Of a stretch of DNA of 12,702 nt, positions 1 through 7,763 are shown in pieces; positions within the stretch are counted from its first letter, which is position 1, and each line of letters starts with the position of its first letter. Origin of the DNA: Alphaproteobacteria bacterium. GTDB taxonomy: Bacteria > Pseudomonadota > Alphaproteobacteria > Rickettsiales > 21-14-0-20-44-7. A program made the position numbers and the translations under genes. The stretch lies in NCBI GenBank assembly GCA_013288575.1, contig JABDBO010000030.1, positions 1 to 12,702 of the forward strand. The letters run 5' to 3'. The notes beneath the pieces are model-generated. The model saw nothing but the letters and a program-made list of their open reading frames with translations. It ran no database searches and was not told the DNA's origin.

Positions 1-270
1 ATTATGGTTAGTGCCCGAAATATTTCGCGTTCCGCCCGCCCCTGCACCAAATTCTTTTGCTGCATTGACTACCGCATCCAATACTTGCGTGTGTTGGGCC
101 ATGCCTAGATAATCATTACTGCACCAGATGGTGATTTCACGGCCGGTTTTGTGATCAATCGCTTTAGGGAAATTGCCGACTTCACGCGACAAATCCATAA
201 ATTCGCGGTAATTATTTTCACCACGCAACCGCGCCAATTCCTGCGAGAACTTATCGTGATAGAAATCCAT
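1..270 (-). CDS. hemA: 5-aminolevulinate synthase, N-terminal 90 residues (cut by window start)
   Basis: The product condenses glycine with succinyl-CoA to 5-aminolevulinate, the first step of heme synthesis by the C4 (Shemin) route; it is a cytosolic PLP enzyme. Reading from the ATG at 270, the protein begins MDFYHDKFSQELARLRGE. It carries WCSNDYLGM at residues 49-57 and GAGAGGTRNISGTNH at 75-89, both diagnostic of ALA synthase within the alpha-oxoamine synthase family. The gene runs off the window, so the PLP lysine and most of the enzyme are not visible. The start fits the family, though no strong Shine-Dalgarno sequence precedes it. It lies 53 bp downstream of ctaA on the same strand, so the two heme genes are probably co-transcribed. 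KBL and BioF are relatives, but the TRNISGTNH segment favours ALA synthase. Confidence 0.93.
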   Translation of the reverse strand, partial: MDFYHDKFSQELARLRGENNYREFMDLSREVGNFPKAIDHKTGREITIWCSNDYLGMAQHTQVLDAVVNAAKEFGAGAGGTRNISGTNHN

Positions 271-323
271 ATTCGCCACACATACTATTTTTACCGCCAA
301 ATCTCAAGGTTTTTCGCGAGAAA

Positions 324-1427
324 CTATACGAGCATATCAATTTTATGCGGCGCATCTTCTTTCACCAGCTTATGTGCTGCGCGCAAAATAATCGTAAATA
401 AAATCAAGGCATTAACCTGGTGAAGCGCTGCCACAATAACTGGCAGGTATAATATTTTATTATAGGCAAAATTGCCCGCATTATAATCAGCATAAGAGCC
501 GAAGCTATAAAGCGTTGAAATCCCCAGCGCCACCTGCAAAACCATGCATAAAACCAGCGGAATTGCGATAACCATATTATTATAATCTATCCGTACCAGC
601 CGGTAAGCGAACCAGAAAACTGTGAGCGCCAAAATTATAGCCACTAAACGGTGCTGAAATTGAATTAATGGAATATTTTCGAAATGATTAACCCACCACG
701 GCTGCATAATGTAAAGCCCATTCGGCACTAAGCGCCCATCCATCAGGGGAAAAGTATTATAGGTAAAGCCTGCATGCGTTCCGGCCATTAACGCACCAAG
801 CAACACCATAAAATAAACTAATCCTACAAGCCCAAGTGAAATTTTGGCTAATTTTTCTTTCGAACAGCGCGCATAAATATTGCCGAATTTTATATCAAGC
901 GCATACCAATAAATTAGCGCATAAAGCAAAAACGCCACGCCTAAATGGAACATCAACATATATTGGCTGACAGATGTGCGCGCTACAAAACCGCTTTTTA
1001 CCATGTACCAGCCAACTACCGGCTCTAATAAGGCAACGATAATTATCGGAATAAGTTTCACAAATTTTTTACGGTCAAAATATCGTCTAATTCCAAAGTA
1101 AATCATTGGCAGCAAAAGAATTGTTCCAAATAACCTGGCAATTAAACGATGCAAATATTCCAGCCAAAAAATTCCTTGAAATTGCTCTAAGCTCATATCT
1201 TTATTCATCAGCAAATATTGCGATGTATGCTTATAAGCCTCAAAATAACCCTGCCAATCAGCCTTTGTAAGCGGCGGCACGGCGCCCGATAGCGGCTCCC
1301 ACTTCACAATTGAGAGCCCTGAATCTGTCAGCCTTGTTAAACCGCCGATAATCACCATGAAAAAAATCGCCACACAACAGCAAAACAGCCATGCAGCCAC
1401 AACTTTATTTGATGCTTTATTTTTCAA
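324..1427 (-). CDS. ctaA: Heme A synthase, COX15/CtaA type
   Basis: An inner-membrane enzyme that oxidises the C8 methyl of heme O to the formyl of heme A, the cofactor of aa3-type cytochrome oxidases. The 367-residue length and multiple hydrophobic helices fit the type-2 (COX15) group. The signature GGLTRLTDSGLSIVKWEPL is at residues 28-46. Four histidines expected to serve the two heme sites are present: H93 (in EYLHR), H161, H259 (in FQHR) and H336 (in ALHQ). The start is a TTG at 1427; no in-frame ATG precedes it, and the next Met (M24) would cut the first helix. An AGGG lies about nine bases upstream. The segment between GISTLYSF and LPVIVAALHQ (about 309-327) looks longer than usual. 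It sits upstream of hemA and divergent from an oxidase-like gene 41 bp away, so regulation may be shared. Confidence 0.93.
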   Translation of the reverse strand: MKNKASNKVVAAWLFCCCVAIFFMVIIGGLTRLTDSGLSIVKWEPLSGAVPPLTKADWQGYFEAYKHTSQYLLMNKDMSLEQFQGIFWLEYLHRLIARLFGTILLLPMIYFGIRRYFDRKKFVKLIPIIIVALLEPVVGWYMVKSGFVARTSVSQYMLMFHLGVAFLLYALIYWYALDIKFGNIYARCSKEKLAKISLGLVGLVYFMVLLGALMAGTHAGFTYNTFPLMDGRLVPNGLYIMQPWWVNHFENIPLIQFQHRLVAIILALTVFWFAYRLVRIDYNNMVIAIPLVLCMVLQVALGISTLYSFGSYADYNAGNFAYNKILYLPVIVAALHQVNALILFTIILRAAHKLVKEDAPHKIDMLV

Positions 1428-1468
1428 GATAATACCCTATCTTGCCATTCTACTACTTGAGGGAAAAA

Positions 1469-2755
1469 ATGCAATCAAACACCAAACTTGATAAACACTG
1501 GCTCGCACTCGCCGTTAGCGCGCTTGGCCTCTCCGGCCTGTTCACCATATTGTTGATTATTGGCCGCACCTCAAACGCCCTGCCACCAGAATTTTTCCCA
1601 CCCGCACTAATCGTTCACGTCAACCTCGATGTTCTAGTCTGGCTCCTCGCGATGGCCGCTTCATATTTCAACTCTCAAAAGACCAACCACACCCGCATTC
1701 CTTTCTATGCCGCCACCATCGGTACCGCGCTCATCGCCATCAGCCCATTCATCGGCACTGGTAATGCTTATGAGAACAACTATATCCCCATTTTTGATAA
1801 CCTCGAATTTAAAGCAGGCATCGCCATTTTTCTAGGGGCAATTATATTTGAAGCAATCACAATAAACGCACTTACCAAAGACTTTAAAACAAAAACTATC
1901 TGCATATTACTAGCCTTCGCTTTTGCTGCCTTTGCTTTCTCATATGGACATATAGCCGAAAACATTTCGAGCCATTACTTATATGAATATGTCTTCTGGG
2001 GCGGCGGCCATATTATGCAATTCGCCTACACACAATTGATGATGGCAATGTGGCTCATATTAGCTACTAAAGCCCAAATCAAATTGCCATCGCCAAAAAT
2101 CACAAATTATATTTTCGCCTTCCCAGTGGTTTTTGTAGCTGTTACTAGTGTTTTAATTTACGTCACCACTCCAGTTGAATCCGCCGAATATATCAGATTC
2201 TTCCGCATGCAAATGGTAATCGGCACCGGCATTGCACCATTGATATTAGGCGCAATTCTCCTTATCAGCCTCATCCGCAACGGCGCAAAAACCAACCTCT
2301 ATTCAATCTCGCTTTTCCTCTCCATGGCCCTCTTCGCAATCGGTGGGGCGCTCGGCCAGATGGCTGCCAAAGCCGTAGCGCATGGCGATATCACCACCGT
2401 AATCCCCGCCCATTACCATTTCTCAAGCGTGGCCGTAACAGTTGCACTCATGGGCTATGTTTTCGCCCGGCTTGAAATATCAAAAACCAAACTTGCCTCG
2501 TGGCAAATCATATTATACGCCATCGGCCAAACCTGTTATTTCAGCGGCATGGCCGTTTTCGGCGGCCACGGAGCCGCCCGCAAAACGCCGGGAATCAACT
2601 CAATCCAAATGGATGACCACACTAAAAATATGGTTCGCGGAATAATGGAAGGTGGCGGCTCGCTGAGTTTAATTGGCGGAATTTTATTTGTGGTGCTTGT
2701 GATTAAGGCTTTCCGCAAACCCAACAACCTTGCCGATAATCACCAAAGCCGGTGA
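1469..2755 (+). CDS. Heme-copper oxidase subunit I-like membrane protein, CuB site incomplete
   Basis: A polytopic membrane protein of 428 residues with about twelve hydrophobic stretches, resembling cytochrome/quinol oxidase polypeptide I but shorter. Putative ligands are H50 in IVHVNLDVLVW (helix II low-spin heme), H181 in FWGGGHIMQF (helix VI copper site), and H315 and H317 in IPAHYHFSSVAV (helix X, like the AHFH of oxidases). A GGHG motif is at 365-368. The helix VII His-His pair that completes CuB was not found: the matching stretch near 231-250 has no histidine. F185 stands where A-type oxidases have the cross-linked tyrosine. It may therefore bind heme without normal oxygen reduction; its role is unknown. 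The ATG at 1469 is preferred over an in-frame TTG at 1442 because GAGGG sits six bases before it. No subunit II gene adjoins. It diverges from ctaA and its tail overlaps cobA. Confidence 0.85.
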   Translation: MQSNTKLDKHWLALAVSALGLSGLFTILLIIGRTSNALPPEFFPPALIVHVNLDVLVWLLAMAASYFNSQKTNHTRIPFYAATIGTALIAISPFIGTGNAYENNYIPIFDNLEFKAGIAIFLGAIIFEAITINALTKDFKTKTICILLAFAFAAFAFSYGHIAENISSHYLYEYVFWGGGHIMQFAYTQLMMAMWLILATKAQIKLPSPKITNYIFAFPVVFVAVTSVLIYVTTPVESAEYIRFFRMQMVIGTGIAPLILGAILLISLIRNGAKTNLYSISLFLSMALFAIGGALGQMAAKAVAHGDITTVIPAHYHFSSVAVTVALMGYVFARLEISKTKLASWQIILYAIGQTCYFSGMAVFGGHGAARKTPGINSIQMDDHTKNMVRGIMEGGGSLSLIGGILFVVLVIKAFRKPNNLADNHQSR

Positions 2756-3433
2756 CTCAAATTTTTGGCGCTCAAGCAATTCTGGCAATTCGGAAAGTTT
2801 AGCATAAGCATGGCGCTGATCCGGCATTGAACCTTTTTCAATTATTACTGCTGGCATTTCTGGCGGCATGCCATGTTCAACCAACCGCTCGACGATAATT
2901 TTTAAATTCGTGAGCCCCATATAAATCACCAGGGTTTTATCCTCGCTGGCTAAGATTTCCCAATCCACGCCCGGTTCAATATCTTTGCAGCCGTGGCCGG
3001 TAAAGAAATGTACGCCGGAAACAAAATCCCTGTGAGTCAGCGGCAGGCCCAACATTGCGCCACAAGCAGAGGCTGCCGTAATTCCTGGTATAATTTCAAA
3101 CTGGATATTATTTTTGGCCAGCGCTTCAATTTCTTCGCCACCACGGCCAAAGATAAATGGGTCGCCACCTTTTAAACGCACAATGGTTTTTAATCCGGAA
3201 TTTTTTGCTAAATCAACCAGTAGATCATTTATTTCTTCCTGCTTCATCAGGTGTTGTGATTTTGATTTGCCCGCATAATATTTGAGCGCCCCTTCCGGAA
3301 TATGTTTCAAAATTTCCGGCGATATCAACTTATCATAAACAACCGCATCTGCCGCCTGCAAAATCCGCACAGCTTTTAGCGTCAATAATTCCGGATCACC
3401 AGGCCCCGCACCAACTAAAAAAACTTTAGGCAT
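2684..3433 (-). CDS. cobA: Uroporphyrinogen-III C-methyltransferase (SUMT)
   Basis: The enzyme transfers two methyl groups from S-adenosylmethionine to uroporphyrinogen III, giving precorrin-2, the branch point to siroheme, cobalamin and heme d1. The 249 residues cover the single methylase domain with no CysG-type dehydrogenase/chelatase part. Motifs seen are VGAGPGDP (7-14), VRLKGGDPFIFGRGGEE (85-101) and PGITAASACGAMLGLPLTHR (116-135), all typical of SUMT. Two in-frame ATGs exist, at 3439 and 3433. AAGG abuts the first but sits six bases before the second, so 3433 is chosen. It is the last gene of the comEC-glmS-dsbB-cobA run, 30 bp after dsbB. Its last 72 bp overlap, tail to tail, the oxidase-like gene on the other strand. 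Which end product it serves cannot be told here. Confidence 0.95.
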   Translation of the reverse strand: MPKVFLVGAGPGDPELLTLKAVRILQAADAVVYDKLISPEILKHIPEGALKYYAGKSKSQHLMKQEEINDLLVDLAKNSGLKTIVRLKGGDPFIFGRGGEEIEALAKNNIQFEIIPGITAASACGAMLGLPLTHRDFVSGVHFFTGHGCKDIEPGVDWEILASEDKTLVIYMGLTNLKIIVERLVEHGMPPEMPAVIIEKGSMPDQRHAYAKLSELPELLERQKFESPALVIIGKVVGFAESLNHKHHK

Positions 3434-3451
3434 CAACATCCTTATAAATTG

Positions 3452-3470
3452 CAGTTAGCAAAGCTAACTG
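3452..3470 (-). repeat. Short perfect hairpin between dsbB and cobA
   Basis: CAGTTAGC (3452-3459) and GCTAACTG (3463-3470) flank AAA, giving an 8-bp stem with a three-base loop. It abuts the nested palindrome, contains the dsbB stop codon and ends 18 bases before the cobA ATG on the minus strand. It could stabilise the message or modulate cobA expression. No U run follows, so simple termination is unlikely. Confidence 0.6.
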
Positions 3471-3943
3471 TTTGCCCGCCCTCTCGCGCTTTGCGCGATG
3501 GGGGCAGAGGGCGGGCAAAATATAGCAGAACTAGATATAAGAAGTAAAATACCTGCGTAAACCGCATTCCACGCCGCCATTGAAAGGCCTAAAAATTTCC
3601 AGGCAATATCATCACACCGCACCGCAGGAGCCGCCGTAATTTGCGCCTTTAGAGCATCCAACGAACCCGCCGCAAATGATGAAGAACAAGCTGTTACCCC
3701 TGCCCACCAATGCTGCTCAACGCCTGTATGATAAACTGCCAAAGCTACTTCAACCGCCAATGCCAAACTTATTAGCCATTTGTTACGCAACAAACAGCAC
3801 AATATCACCGCCGCATAAGCACAGCGCTGCCAGATACACATCTCACAAGGATGCAGCCCATTCACATATTGCTGGAAAAACGCAAAACCAAGTGCCACCA
3901 CCGCGCCTAATAAAACCACTATCTGACATCTGACATTTAGCAT
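3464..3943 (-). CDS. dsbB: Disulfide bond formation protein, DsbB family
   Basis: An inner-membrane quinone reductase of the DsbB family, expected to reoxidise a periplasmic DsbA and pass electrons to ubiquinone. From the ATG at 3943 it has 159 residues and about four hydrophobic helices. The first redox pair is CEMC at 33-36, followed by IWQR. The second pair is C86 (in TACSSS) and C110 (in VRCDD). The stretch YHTGVEQHWWAGVTAC matches alphaproteobacterial members. Residues 143-159 are encoded by a nested palindrome and look like an added tail. A TTG at 3958 would extend the protein by five residues and overlap the glmS stop; the ATG is preferred only weakly, as neither has a good ribosome binding site. 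Both candidate starts lie in a heptamer repeat. Neighbours are glmS (7 bp upstream) and cobA (30 bp downstream). Confidence 0.9.
   Translation of the reverse strand: MLNVRCQIVVLLGAVVALGFAFFQQYVNGLHPCEMCIWQRCAYAAVILCCLLRNKWLISLALAVEVALAVYHTGVEQHWWAGVTACSSSFAAGSLDALKAQITAAPAVRCDDIAWKFLGLSMAAWNAVYAGILLLISSSAIFCPPSAPIAQSARGRANS
3471..3519 (-). repeat. Nested palindromic repeat encoding the DsbB C-terminus
   Basis: Outer arms TTTGCCCGCCCTCT (3471-3484) and AGAGGGCGGGCAAA (3506-3519) are perfect 14-bp inverted repeats. A second dyad, TCGCGC TTT GCGCGA (3484-3498), sits inside and shares one base with the outer arm. On the minus strand it encodes the last 17 residues or so of DsbB (from C143). It has no U tract, and its GC content is well above its surroundings. 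It resembles palindromic elements that insert in frame into genes, such as those of Rickettsia, though I cannot identify a family. Confidence 0.75.
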
Positions 3944-3955
3944 CTGATATCTACT
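3921..3955 (-). repeat. Five heptamer tandem units at the glmS-dsbB junction
   Basis: On the plus strand, consecutive units are ATCTGAC, ATCTGAC, ATTTAGC, ATCTGAT and ATCTACT (3921-3955). They cover the glmS stop codon, the preferred dsbB ATG and most of the TTG alternative. Two units are identical and the others differ by one to three bases. Confidence 0.7.
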
Positions 3956-5744
3956 CAACAGTTACAGATTTCGCCAGATTACGTGGCTGGTCAATATCAG
4001 CACCTTTGGCAAGCGCTGTATAATAAGCCAACAATTGCTCAGGAACTGAATAAACCAAAGGTGTTATAAAGCTCGGGACATTCGGCATTTCGATTGCGCG
4101 GTAAGTCACATCCTTCAAATCCTTGCAACCCTTTTTATCAGAAATCAAAATCACCTTCCCGCCACGCGCCGCAACTTCACGCACGTTTGATGCGGTTTTG
4201 GTAAAATACTCATCGCCCGGCGCTATCACCACAACAGGCACCTTTTTATCAATCAACGCAATCGGCCCATGTTTCAATTCGCCCGCACCAATTCCTTCGG
4301 CATGGATATATGAAATCTCTTTAAGTTTAAGCGCCCCTTCTAAAGCAATCGGATAAGAAGTTCCGCGCCCGATATAAATCACGCTCTGCGCTTTGGCCAA
4401 AATATCGGCAATTTCCTCATAACAATCATTATGCAAAACCTCAGCGATAATTGACGGCGTATCCACCAATTGCTGCAACAACCCCGGCGGGTTTTTCGCC
4501 AGCGCAATTGCCAGCACCGCAAAACAGGTGAGCTGTGCGCTAAATGCTTTGGTTGAAGCCACACCAATTTCCGGACCGGCAAGTGTCGGGATAATAATAT
4601 CAGATTCACGCGCAATCGAGCTTTGCTGCACGTTTACGATTGAAACTATATGCTGCTTGTTTTCCTTCGCATGTTTCAAGGCCGCTAGCGTATCTGCGGT
4701 TTCGCCACTTTGTGAGATCAGCAAAGTTAGGCCGCCACGTTCAAAAACCGGTTTGCGATAGCGAAATTCAGAGGCAATATCCACCTCAACCGGAATTCCC
4801 GCCAATTGCTCAATCCAATATTTGCCGATCATGCCGGAATAATATGAAGTTCCGCAGGCGACAATATTTATCCGCCGCGTTTTGGTGATATCAAATTTTG
4901 CTTTCGGCAAATTGATTTTGTGATGCACCGGGTCATAATAAGCAGTGAGCGTTTCCGCAATTGTCGTTGGCTGTTCATGGATTTCTTTCAGCATAAAATG
5001 CTTAAAATGCCCCTTCTCCACCGCCCCGCCCGAAATACCGGAGTTTTTAACTATGCGTTCAACTTTCTTGCCCGACTTATCAAAAATCTCGCATGAGTTA
5101 ATGCTGATTTTTGCATAATCATCATCTTCCAAATAACTGATCTTTTGTGACAAAGGCGCCAAAGCAATTGCATCTGATGCCAAATACATTTCGTCTTTTC
5201 CATAACCAATCGCCAGTGGAGAACCTTTGCGCGCCGCCATCAACAACTTCGGATCATCAGCAAAAATTGCGCCAATTGCGAATGCGCCTTCCAAGCGGCC
5301 AAGCGTTTTTTGGAATGCTTTGAATGGTTTTTCACCTTCATCCAAATAATAAGTTATCAAAATCGGAATCACTTCCGTATCAGTTTGGCTGGTGAATTTA
5401 TAACCTTTCCTCTCCAGCTCATGCCGCAGCTCGCTGAAGTTTTCAATAATCCCGTTATGCACCACAGATACGCGTTTCGTGCTATGTGGATGCGCATTTT
5501 TTGTTACCGGCAAACCGTGAGTTGCCCAGCGCGTGTGGCCAATTCCCACCGTGCCTTTCAGTGGCTTTTTCTTCAGTTCCGCATGCAAATTCGAAAGCTT
5601 TCCTTCAACCCGCCGACGGTCAATTCCGCCCGCCACAACTGCAATCCCAGCTGAATCATAGCCGCGATATTCCAGCCTCGTCAGTGAGCTGTAAATTTTC
5701 TCAACTACGTTTTTCTTTGAAACAATTCCAACAATTCCGCACAT
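3951..5744 (-). CDS. glmS: Glutamine-fructose-6-phosphate aminotransferase (isomerizing)
   Basis: The enzyme makes glucosamine-6-phosphate from fructose-6-phosphate and glutamine, the entry step to peptidoglycan and lipopolysaccharide amino sugars; it is cytosolic. The 597 residues are close to the usual length. The N-terminal glutaminase half starts MCGIVGIV, with Cys2 as nucleophile after Met removal, then YRGYDSAG (26-33), HTRWATHG (70-77) and HNGIIENFSEL. Two SIS isomerase domains follow, marked by VACGTSYYSG and SQSGETADT in the first and IGRGTSYPIALEGALKLKE in the second. The end, DQPRNLAKSVTVE, is the normal C-terminus. It starts 6 bp after the comEC stop and is followed by dsbB, so translation may be coupled. 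No glmU lies next to it, and no glmS ribozyme is expected or seen. Its stop codon lies at the edge of a heptamer repeat. Confidence 0.98.
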   Translation of the reverse strand: MCGIVGIVSKKNVVEKIYSSLTRLEYRGYDSAGIAVVAGGIDRRRVEGKLSNLHAELKKKPLKGTVGIGHTRWATHGLPVTKNAHPHSTKRVSVVHNGIIENFSELRHELERKGYKFTSQTDTEVIPILITYYLDEGEKPFKAFQKTLGRLEGAFAIGAIFADDPKLLMAARKGSPLAIGYGKDEMYLASDAIALAPLSQKISYLEDDDYAKISINSCEIFDKSGKKVERIVKNSGISGGAVEKGHFKHFMLKEIHEQPTTIAETLTAYYDPVHHKINLPKAKFDITKTRRINIVACGTSYYSGMIGKYWIEQLAGIPVEVDIASEFRYRKPVFERGGLTLLISQSGETADTLAALKHAKENKQHIVSIVNVQQSSIARESDIIIPTLAGPEIGVASTKAFSAQLTCFAVLAIALAKNPPGLLQQLVDTPSIIAEVLHNDCYEEIADILAKAQSVIYIGRGTSYPIALEGALKLKEISYIHAEGIGAGELKHGPIALIDKKVPVVVIAPGDEYFTKTASNVREVAARGGKVILISDKKGCKDLKDVTYRAIEMPNVPSFITPLVYSVPEQLLAYYTALAKGADIDQPRNLAKSVTVE

Positions 5745-5750
5745 ATTTAT

Positions 5751-7757
5751 CTATTCCGAATTTTGAGACCACAGTCGTTTGCCGCGTCTGCCTTCCACCG
5801 TTTCTACAACAATTTTATCATCTCTTAAATAGATATTATGCGTTCCATTTTTTTCCAGATCAGTTTCACTTAAGCAAAGCGTTTCATGCGCGCCCGAAAT
5901 TTTATAAACGCAAGTTGCGTCCGTAGAAAGCACATAGCCTTTAACCTCATAACTATCTTTTTCTTCCAACATTAATTTATCGCTCTGGACAAAATTCTGC
6001 ATCCAGTTCTTCACAGCGAAATTTTTCCGTGTTTTGGAAAAATATAATTTGCCGTCATAATTAATCGCAAAAAATTTGGCATTCTCATTAATAATAATAT
6101 CCGGCATCGTGACAGTTAGCGGCGATAAACAGCCAATCACTACAAAAATCAATCCCCACCATCGCCAGCGCCGCTGCCACAGCAGCACCCATAACCCACC
6201 AAGCGTCGTAATTACCAAACCCCACACCGGCATTTGCGGAATGTGCGAAGTTGCATAAGGTAAGCCGCTGACAAAAGCACCTATCTTTAAAATCAGCCCA
6301 ATTCCCCAACCTGCCGGCTGCAGGAAAAATTTCTCCAGCCCCAGCGGCATCATAAACATTCCAAGCACAATTGATGGCATAACAATTAAACCCGTGATCG
6401 GCATAACCAACAAATTCGCCAGCACGCCATAATTAACAAACTGGTTGAAATGAAACATCGAATAAGGCGCTGTTGCCATTCCTGCAATTAATGATGTCAG
6501 CGCAATCCCAACCGCATGATGGCGGATTTTTAAGCCTAAGTGATTCTGCCATTTTCTATGCGAATAATCATCACCAACTTCTTCCTCCATTTGCCGGGCT
6601 AATCTACGTTTGCTTAAAATCTCATAAACCGAAATTAGCGACAGCACCGCCGCAAATGACATTTGAAAACTTGGGCCCAAAATCGCTTCCGGTGCAAATG
6701 TCAAAATCACGATTGCTGCAAAACCGAGAGATTTCACCGAAAGCGAAGCCCGGTCAAAAACCACGCCGAGCATAAAGAAAAAGAACATTATAAATGCACG
6801 AATCGCCGAATATGGCATGCCTGAAAGCAGCAAATAAACAAAGTTGCAGATAATCGCAAACACCGCCGCGATTTTTTTGGTGGAATGCACTTCGCTAAAC
6901 CTTGGAAACAAAGCGAGAATAAAACGCGCCAGCAAAAATATGAAACCGCCGGCTAAAGCCTGGTGCATCCCGGCGATTGCGAGCAAATGCGCCAGGCCGC
7001 TGTTACGCAATGCATCATGCGCGCCATCACTCAAATGCGAACGGTTACCGGTTGCTAATGCATCAACCAGCGCACCTTCATCACCCGGCAATGCTGCCAA
7101 TAATTTATTTGAAATATGGTAACGCACTCGCTGCAAATAATTATCTTCCGCCCCTTCCGGCAATTTCGCCACTGCCTTCACCGCATAACCACTCGCCCCC
7201 AACCCATCATAATAAAGCGTGCGCGCCTGGTCATAACCACCGGGAAATGCTGGGCGATAAGGCGGAATTAAAACCGCATTGGTTATAATGCGATCTCCCG
7301 GCTCGACCGGTTCTTTGATTTTTGAGCGCACAGAGATTTTCACATTTTTTGGTACATCCGCACCCAACTCATCAATCCGCAAATTATGCAAAAACAATTG
7401 CGGAAAGCCTTTCTCGGAACTGATATTCGTAATATTCCCCGAAATCACCATCGGATGGTCAATCACTGGCACAATCGGCGCACGCACAATTTCTGTATTA
7501 ATTTTCGCCACTGCAAAGCCCAGCGACATCGTAACTAATATAATAGCCAGCAACCGCGTCGCGAAATTCTTCCATAAAACTAAAAGCGCTAACCACGAAA
7601 CACCAACCACTAAGCACACCAAATAAACCGGCGGCTCATTATACAGCCCGAAATAAATCCCGATACCTGTGCCGTAAAAAACCGGCAGCCATAAAACCCA
7701 TCGCTGTGCTTCTTCAAAGAAGTTGTTCTTGATGTATTGGCCAACCCGATTTAGCAT
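5751..7757 (-). CDS. comEC: ComEC/Rec2 family DNA-uptake channel protein
   Basis: A polytopic inner-membrane protein of 668 residues of the family that carries single-stranded DNA into the cytoplasm during transformation. Hydrophobic helices at the N-terminus are followed by a soluble N-terminal (DUF4131-like) region at about 95-200. The Competence domain begins near 215 (LPGDEGALVDALATGNRSHLS follows this family). It includes GLAHLLAIAGMH (254-265), SGMPYSAIRAFIM (312-324) and GPSFQMSFAAV (361-371). The last ~120 residues do not show the HxHxD motif of the metallo-beta-lactamase domain of long ComEC proteins; a short degenerate tail replaces it. The ATG at 7757 is six bases from the divergent DUF983 start and has no visible Shine-Dalgarno sequence. 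It is the first gene of the four-gene minus-strand run. No other competence genes are nearby, so natural transformation is not established. Confidence 0.93.
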   Translation of the reverse strand: MLNRVGQYIKNNFFEEAQRWVLWLPVFYGTGIGIYFGLYNEPPVYLVCLVVGVSWLALLVLWKNFATRLLAIILVTMSLGFAVAKINTEIVRAPIVPVIDHPMVISGNITNISSEKGFPQLFLHNLRIDELGADVPKNVKISVRSKIKEPVEPGDRIITNAVLIPPYRPAFPGGYDQARTLYYDGLGASGYAVKAVAKLPEGAEDNYLQRVRYHISNKLLAALPGDEGALVDALATGNRSHLSDGAHDALRNSGLAHLLAIAGMHQALAGGFIFLLARFILALFPRFSEVHSTKKIAAVFAIICNFVYLLLSGMPYSAIRAFIMFFFFMLGVVFDRASLSVKSLGFAAIVILTFAPEAILGPSFQMSFAAVLSLISVYEILSKRRLARQMEEEVGDDYSHRKWQNHLGLKIRHHAVGIALTSLIAGMATAPYSMFHFNQFVNYGVLANLLVMPITGLIVMPSIVLGMFMMPLGLEKFFLQPAGWGIGLILKIGAFVSGLPYATSHIPQMPVWGLVITTLGGLWVLLWQRRWRWWGLIFVVIGCLSPLTVTMPDIIINENAKFFAINYDGKLYFSKTRKNFAVKNWMQNFVQSDKLMLEEKDSYEVKGYVLSTDATCVYKISGAHETLCLSETDLEKNGTHNIYLRDDKIVVETVEGRRGKRLWSQNSE

Positions 7758-7763
7758 GAAAAT

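Noticed and set aside
3921..3955. Heptamer or octamer arrays as a CRISPR
   Set aside because: The units are 7-8 nt and directly adjacent, with no spacers and no cas genes.
5486..5926. 146-codon plus-strand ORF over the glmS start and comEC end
   Set aside because: It is antisense to two recognised genes, with no promoter or ribosome binding site and no recognisable domain.
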